Assembly (NCBI GenBank): GCA_030652475.1
Contig: JAUSAO010000116.1
Span: 27,407-91,406 of the forward strand
Direction: 5' to 3'
From: Gallionella sp.
GTDB taxonomy: Bacteria > Pseudomonadota > Gammaproteobacteria > Burkholderiales > Gallionellaceae
Length of the DNA stretch: 64,000 bases
Shown here: positions 61,001 through 64,000 of the stretch, in pieces
How the letters are laid out: every line of letters starts with the position of its first letter
Position numbering within the stretch: the first letter of the stretch is position 1
Made by a program: the position numbers and the translations under genes
The notes under the pieces: generated by a model
The model's input: only the letters and a program-made list of their open reading frames with translations
Databases searched by the model: none
What the model was told of the DNA's origin: nothing

Positions 61001-62139
61001 GGTTCATTTCTCGCTTGTTTAATTTGATTTTCAATTTGTTCAGCGGCCAACTGCGCATCCTTCGCCTCACACAAGGCAAGCCGTAATTCACTCATTCCCG
61101 CACCACTTTTAGCGCTGAGGTAAACCCGTGAGATTCTACCACAGTCGTCACGCTCGACACTTTCAGGAACCTCAAGTACATCAATTTTATTGAACACCAG
61201 TAATTGCGGTATATGACCCGCATCAATTTCCGACAATACTTTATTCACTTCACTGATCTGGTCGTCGCGATTAGGGTTGCTGGCATCTACCACATGCAAC
61301 AGCAAATCAGCCTGCACCGTCTCTTCCAGCGTACTGCGAAACGCGGCAACCAGGCCATGCGGCAAATGACGGATAAACCCGACCGTATCCGACATCACGA
61401 TCTCCCCCGCGCCTTCAGTAAACATTTTGCGGGAAGTGGTATCCAGGGTCGCGAATAATTGGTTTGCCACATAGACATTGGCTTTGGTCAAACGATTGAA
61501 CAGCGTGGATTTGCCTGCGTTGGTGTAGCCTACAATTGATACGGAAAAAACAGCAGATCGATTGCGCGAACGTCGCATCACATCTCGCTGGCTCTTAAGC
61601 TTCTCCAGACGTTCCTTCAGCAAATGCACGCGCTTATCCAGCTTGCGCCTGTCCAGCTCTAACTGAGTTTCGCCGGGCCCGCGTGCACCCACTGCAAACT
61701 TTTGTTGCCCCATGTCAGTATTCAGACCTACAAGACGCGTAGCCAGATATTTGAGCTGAGCTAATTCAACCTGCACCTTGCCCTCATAGCTTTGCGCACG
61801 CTGCGCAAAAATATCCAGAATCAACATGGTTCGATCAATGACGCGGGTATTCAATTGAGCAGTTAAATTGCGCATTTGCGCGGGCGACAGGTCGTGATTA
61901 AAAATCACCAATGGAGCTTCCATACGCTCAACCATTTCGGCAATTTCCAGCACCTTACCACTGCCCGCAAAATAAGCTGCATCGGGACGATGACGTTTCG
62001 CTTCTACGGTCGCCAAGGTACGCACACCGGCCGTTTCTGCCAGCAAGCGCAACTCTTCAAGACTTTCGTGATAATCGGCATCACCAAAGTCAATGCTGAC
62101 TAATATTGCGGATTCAGAACCTCCTGATGTCTGCTGCAT
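60991..62139 (-). CDS. hflX: Ribosome-splitting GTPase HflX
   Basis: 382 aa Obg-HflX family. N-terminal GTP-bdg_N and coiled coil (about 10-190; GARGPGETQLELDRR), G1 GYTNAGKSTLFNRL near 205, SDTVGFIRHLPHGL (G3), VFNKIDVLE (G4). Rescues stalled 70S ribosomes and degrades with FtsH control. ATG 62139 shares one base with the hfq stop. Confidence 0.97.
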   Translation of the reverse strand: MQQTSGGSESAILVSIDFGDADYHESLEELRLLAETAGVRTLATVEAKRHRPDAAYFAGSGKVLEIAEMVERMEAPLVIFNHDLSPAQMRNLTAQLNTRVIDRTMLILDIFAQRAQSYEGKVQVELAQLKYLATRLVGLNTDMGQQKFAVGARGPGETQLELDRRKLDKRVHLLKERLEKLKSQRDVMRRSRNRSAVFSVSIVGYTNAGKSTLFNRLTKANVYVANQLFATLDTTSRKMFTEGAGEIVMSDTVGFIRHLPHGLVAAFRSTLEETVQADLLLHVVDASNPNRDDQISEVNKVLSEIDAGHIPQLLVFNKIDVLEVPESVERDDCGRISRVYLSAKSGAGMSELRLALCEAKDAQLAAEQIENQIKQARNEPWE

Positions 62140-62381
62140 TAGTCAGTCACGGCATCGTCATACGAAATATTGACCGCTCTTGCTGGAACGATAGTTGAAA
62201 TAGCGTGCTTATAGACCATCTGTATGACGGAATTATTTTTTAACAGCACCACATATTGATCAAATGACTCAACCTGACCTTGCAGCTTGATGCCATTGAC
62301 GAGATAGATTGCAACCTGCACATGCTCTTTACGCAAGGTATTCAGAAATGGGTCTTGTAATTGCTGGCCTTTTGTACTCAT
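62139..62381 (-). CDS. hfq: RNA chaperone Hfq
   Basis: 80 aa Sm-like hexameric protein. [20 protein letters not shown] (9-28, Sm1) and VYKHAIST (Sm2) are conserved; the C-terminal tail is short, as in betaproteobacteria. der, hisS and bamB, often upstream of hfq in this group, are absent; IS debris starts about 130 bp upstream. Confidence 0.98.
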   Translation of the reverse strand: MSTKGQQLQDPFLNTLRKEHVQVAIYLVNGIKLQGQVESFDQYVVLLKNNSVIQMVYKHAISTIVPARAVNISYDDAVTD

Positions 62382-62514
62382 ATTATTGCTCTTTTTGTAG
62401 GTAACGGGACTGCACTTTACTGGAATTCAGCGCAGATGAACAGATGCGGCAGCTAATCTGGATATTTCAAGGCGTTTATCTGAGGTAAGTCGTCAATAAT
62501 GGACACCAATGGGT

Positions 62515-62580
62515 TCATGCTACCAACATGTTTTCGTAGTATTGGCGTTCAAAAGCGGCTGGTGATAGATGCCCAAAATT
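62515..62580 (-). pseudogene. IS3-family transposase (OrfB) C-terminal fragment
   Basis: The minus strand reads LNFGHLSPAAFERQYYENML, then VA and a stop (62515-62517), the standard tail of an IS3-family OrfB integrase. A TGGTGTCCATTATTGAC end sequence follows. The rest of the element is missing and the break lies at the left copy of a 44-bp direct repeat, next to the IS66 element. Confidence 0.65.
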
Positions 62581-62618
62581 AAGTGGACGCTATGCTCTTA
62601 GTTTTCGCTTACTCAATC
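62575..62618. repeat. 44-bp direct repeat, left copy
   Basis: Begins AAAATTAAGTGGACG and ends CGCTTACTCAATC. A diverged copy in the same orientation lies at 63705-63748, inside the right end of the IS66 element (about six differences). This copy lies just outside the left terminal inverted repeat. Confidence 0.7.
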
Positions 62619-62657
62619 GTAAGCGTCCAGCCGTCCCATCTGTTCAGATGAGTTTGT

Positions 62658-62945
62658 TTATGCAGCGTGTTTGATTGGCAACAGTTCGTCGATACGGCGC
62701 ATGGTCCATACGGGCAGTTTTTCCAGCGTATCGTCCTCGAGCAGTTGCCGTTGCTCCGGACTCAGCGCTTCACTCTTGACGCCGTAGCGCATGCGACGCA
62801 GATAAGCCACTTCCTGAATCAGCGCCTGAATCTTAATTTCCTATGATCTAAGGGTGGAATTCTGTGAGCGGATAAGCTCGGTGAGTCGGGCGACTTCGGC
62901 ATCGCGCTGCAACACTTGAGGTGTGGGTTTATCCATTGAATTCAT
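62658..62945 (-). pseudogene. tnpC: IS66 TnpC transposase remnant
   Basis: 96 codons in place of about 500. Residues 1-72 match the N-terminus (leucine-rich coiled coil, YLRRMRYGVKSEALSPEQ), with a TAG at codon 35. They are joined to the last 20 residues (LPVWTMRRIDELLPIKHAA). The whole catalytic DDE domain is deleted. Confidence 0.85.
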
Positions 62946-63001
62946 GGGCTTAATTATACCAAATCTCATCGTATAACGCGCTGAATATCAGCGGTTTTTG
63001 A

Positions 63002-63362
63002 CTAAACGCGCCACTGCGCAGACGGCGTCGCACATAGTCGTTGCCAGTCCACGCCGGTGATCAACCAGCGCCATTGCTCTGCACTCATGTGAACTAGCGT
63101 ATCGCCAGGGACAGGCCAGCGAAACCCCCCCTTTATGCAGGCGACGATGGCACAACCAGACACCTGTTCCATCCCAGACCAGCAACTTGAGGCGCGAATG
63201 AGTGCGGTTGGTAAAGCCATAGGCGGTGCCATCACAAGGAGAGCGCCCGTCGATTTGCTGAATCAGCAGCGACAAGCGATCCATACCCCAGCGCATGTCC
63301 ACCGGCGCCATGTGCAAGAATACCTGTTCCGGCCGAATCATTTGAGCCACACCGCTAGCCAT
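63002..63362 (-). pseudogene. tnpB: IS66 TnpB (Orf2), frameshifted
   Basis: VDMRWGMDRLSLLIQQ and TNRTHSRLKLLVWDGTGVWL are diagnostic of IS66 Orf2. After LHKGG the frame is lost in a run of seven G (AAAGGGGGGG on the minus strand); the expected FRWPVPGDTLVHMSAEQWRW to QWRV stop at 63002 is in another frame. One G fewer restores it. Real mutation, slippage or assembly error are all possible. Confidence 0.85.
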
Positions 63363-63691
63363 TGTCCAAACGCATGAGCCTGGTTGCCCGGCCAGCGGAT
63401 GCTAATTTGGGCACCGCGCTTTTGAATGTTGATTTCGATGACGTCATTTGCCTGCGCTTCGACCGATGAATCGACTTGAACCGCGACTAGTCTTGCGGGT
63501 TCGAGATTCGTGCACGAAGATTGTTCGCTGCGAAACTGATTGATCCAGCGACGCAGCAGATTGGCATTCACGCCGTTCGCAAGCGCTACCGCCGAAACGG
63601 ATGCCCCGGGCTGGCAAAGCGCTACCAGACCTCGCTTGAATTCAGATGCATGCTGCCGCCGAATGCTGCGAATTGAAGGAGAATAGTTCAT
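63338..63691 (-). CDS. tnpA: IS66 TnpA (Orf1)
   Basis: 117 aa from ATG 63691 (MNYSPSIRSIRRQHASEFKR). A helix-turn-helix region (GASVSAVALANGVNANLLRRW) and a C-terminal IEINIQKRGAQISIRWP strand region. It appears intact and overlaps tnpB by 25 bp. TnpA is a small accessory protein needed for transposition in this family. Confidence 0.85.
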   Translation of the reverse strand: MNYSPSIRSIRRQHASEFKRGLVALCQPGASVSAVALANGVNANLLRRWINQFRSEQSSCTNLEPARLVAVQVDSSVEAQANDVIEINIQKRGAQISIRWPGNQAHAFGQWLAVWLK

Positions 63692-63704
63692 GAAAGTGTC
63701 CACC

Positions 63705-63748
63705 AAAGTTAAGTGGACACCATGCTCTTAGCTTTCGCTTGCTCAATC
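63705..63748. repeat. 44-bp direct repeat, right copy
   Basis: Begins AAAGTTAAGTGGACACC and ends CGCTTGCTCAATC, between tnpA and the right terminal repeat of the IS66 element. It matches 62575-62618 in the same orientation. Confidence 0.7.
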
Positions 63749-63772
63749 AATGTGGGGCGGCTGGACGCTTAC

Positions 63773-64000
63773 ATTAACGTGAAACTCGCGTAGAGATTCG
63801 TTTGCCCTTTCCCTCGCTTGCGTGGGGGAGAGCGTAGCGAGGGGGCAATTGGAAAGGGGGACGATGACCTACTTTGGCTCCAGCCCATATTTGGTTTTGA
63901 TGTGTCGCCGAAACAAGCCGCGTTGTACCACAGCGGCTTGTTTTCACTTCGTTCAAGTAGGTCGGTTGTAGAACCGCACAAAATAAAAAAGCCCAACACA
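63773..64000. other. Right-edge non-coding sequence with a dispersed repeat
   Basis: No gene is recognised. A G/C-rich palindromic repeat of the type also found in the accessory genes lies around 63808-63866 (CCCTCGCTTGCGTGGGG and its near complement GAGCGTAGCGAGGGG). Confidence 0.5.
63911..63944. terminator. Bidirectional terminator-like hairpin
   Basis: AAACAAGCCGC and GCGGCTTGTTT are perfectly complementary over a 12-base loop, with a T-run on the plus side and a shorter one on the minus side. The gene it serves is outside the window or lost. Confidence 0.7.

Larger units (their letters stand above)
62619..63772 (-). mobile_element. Internally deleted IS66-family element
   Basis: 1154 bp with terminal inverted repeats GTAAGCGTCCAGCCG at both ends (62619 inward; 63772 inward on the other strand). 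It keeps tnpA, a frameshifted tnpB and a tnpC reduced to its two ends. Flanking octamers (ACTCAATC left, ATTAACGT right) do not match, so no 8-bp target duplication is seen. It is non-autonomous. Confidence 0.85.

Noticed and set aside
62611..63780. 8-bp target duplication around the IS66 element
   Set aside because: ACTCAATC and ATTAACGT do not match.
63769..63999. 76-codon minus-strand ORF at the right edge
   Set aside because: It covers a terminator hairpin and a palindromic repeat, with no ribosome site or family resemblance.

Overview
The window is a continuous stretch of a betaproteobacterial chromosome. The evidence is gene order and protein type: rpmF-plsX-fabH-fabD-fabG, rpsB-tsf-pyrH-frr-uppS-cdsA-dxr-rseP-bamA-ompH-lpxD-fabZ-lpxA-lpxB-rnhB, rimP-nusA-infB-rbfA-truB-rpsO-pnp, rnr-rlmB, and hfq-hflX-hflK-hflC-DUF2065-hisZ-purA. 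A member of the Nitrosomonadales (Gallionellaceae-like) would fit, but that is inference from synteny and protein character, not from a search.

Nearly all genes lie on the minus strand. Positions 1-14866 are an accessory defence operon. In transcription order it holds a SNF2/RapA-type helicase, DinD, a DUF2130 protein, an OLD-like ATPase/TOPRIM protein, a D12-class adenine methylase, a type III Mod subunit, a YhcG/DUF1016 nuclease, a chimeric ORF, RhuM, and a type III Res subunit that runs off the left edge. Its last five junctions are mostly 4-bp ATGA overlaps, so translation is probably coupled. The chimeric ORF joins the first 30 codons of Res to the last third of Mod across a 5-bp microhomology. 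Mod, the chimera and the helicase also carry dispersed palindromic repeats read through in frame.

Positions 14990-34193 are a dense envelope and lipid block (lipid A, BAM, isoprenoid, phospholipid and fatty acid initiation) interleaved with translation genes. A small plus-strand group follows (maf, a tetrapyrrole-type methylase, dksA), ending in back-to-back terminators with pnp. Positions 36320-44944 are the rimP-nusA-infB-rbfA-truB-rpsO-pnp transcription/translation operon. Then come nadE, two tandem OmpA-like porins, rlmB-rnr, and a divergent tRNA-Leu(CAG) followed by a tRNA-like remnant.

Positions 52851-55849 encode a four-PAS GGDEF-EAL protein whose EAL domain is cut by a frameshift in a run of eight G. 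purA, hisZ, DUF2065, hflCK, hflX and hfq follow. Upstream of hfq the usual neighbours are replaced by transposon debris: an IS3-family transposase tail and an internally deleted IS66 element.

No CRISPR array, rRNA or riboswitch was recognised.
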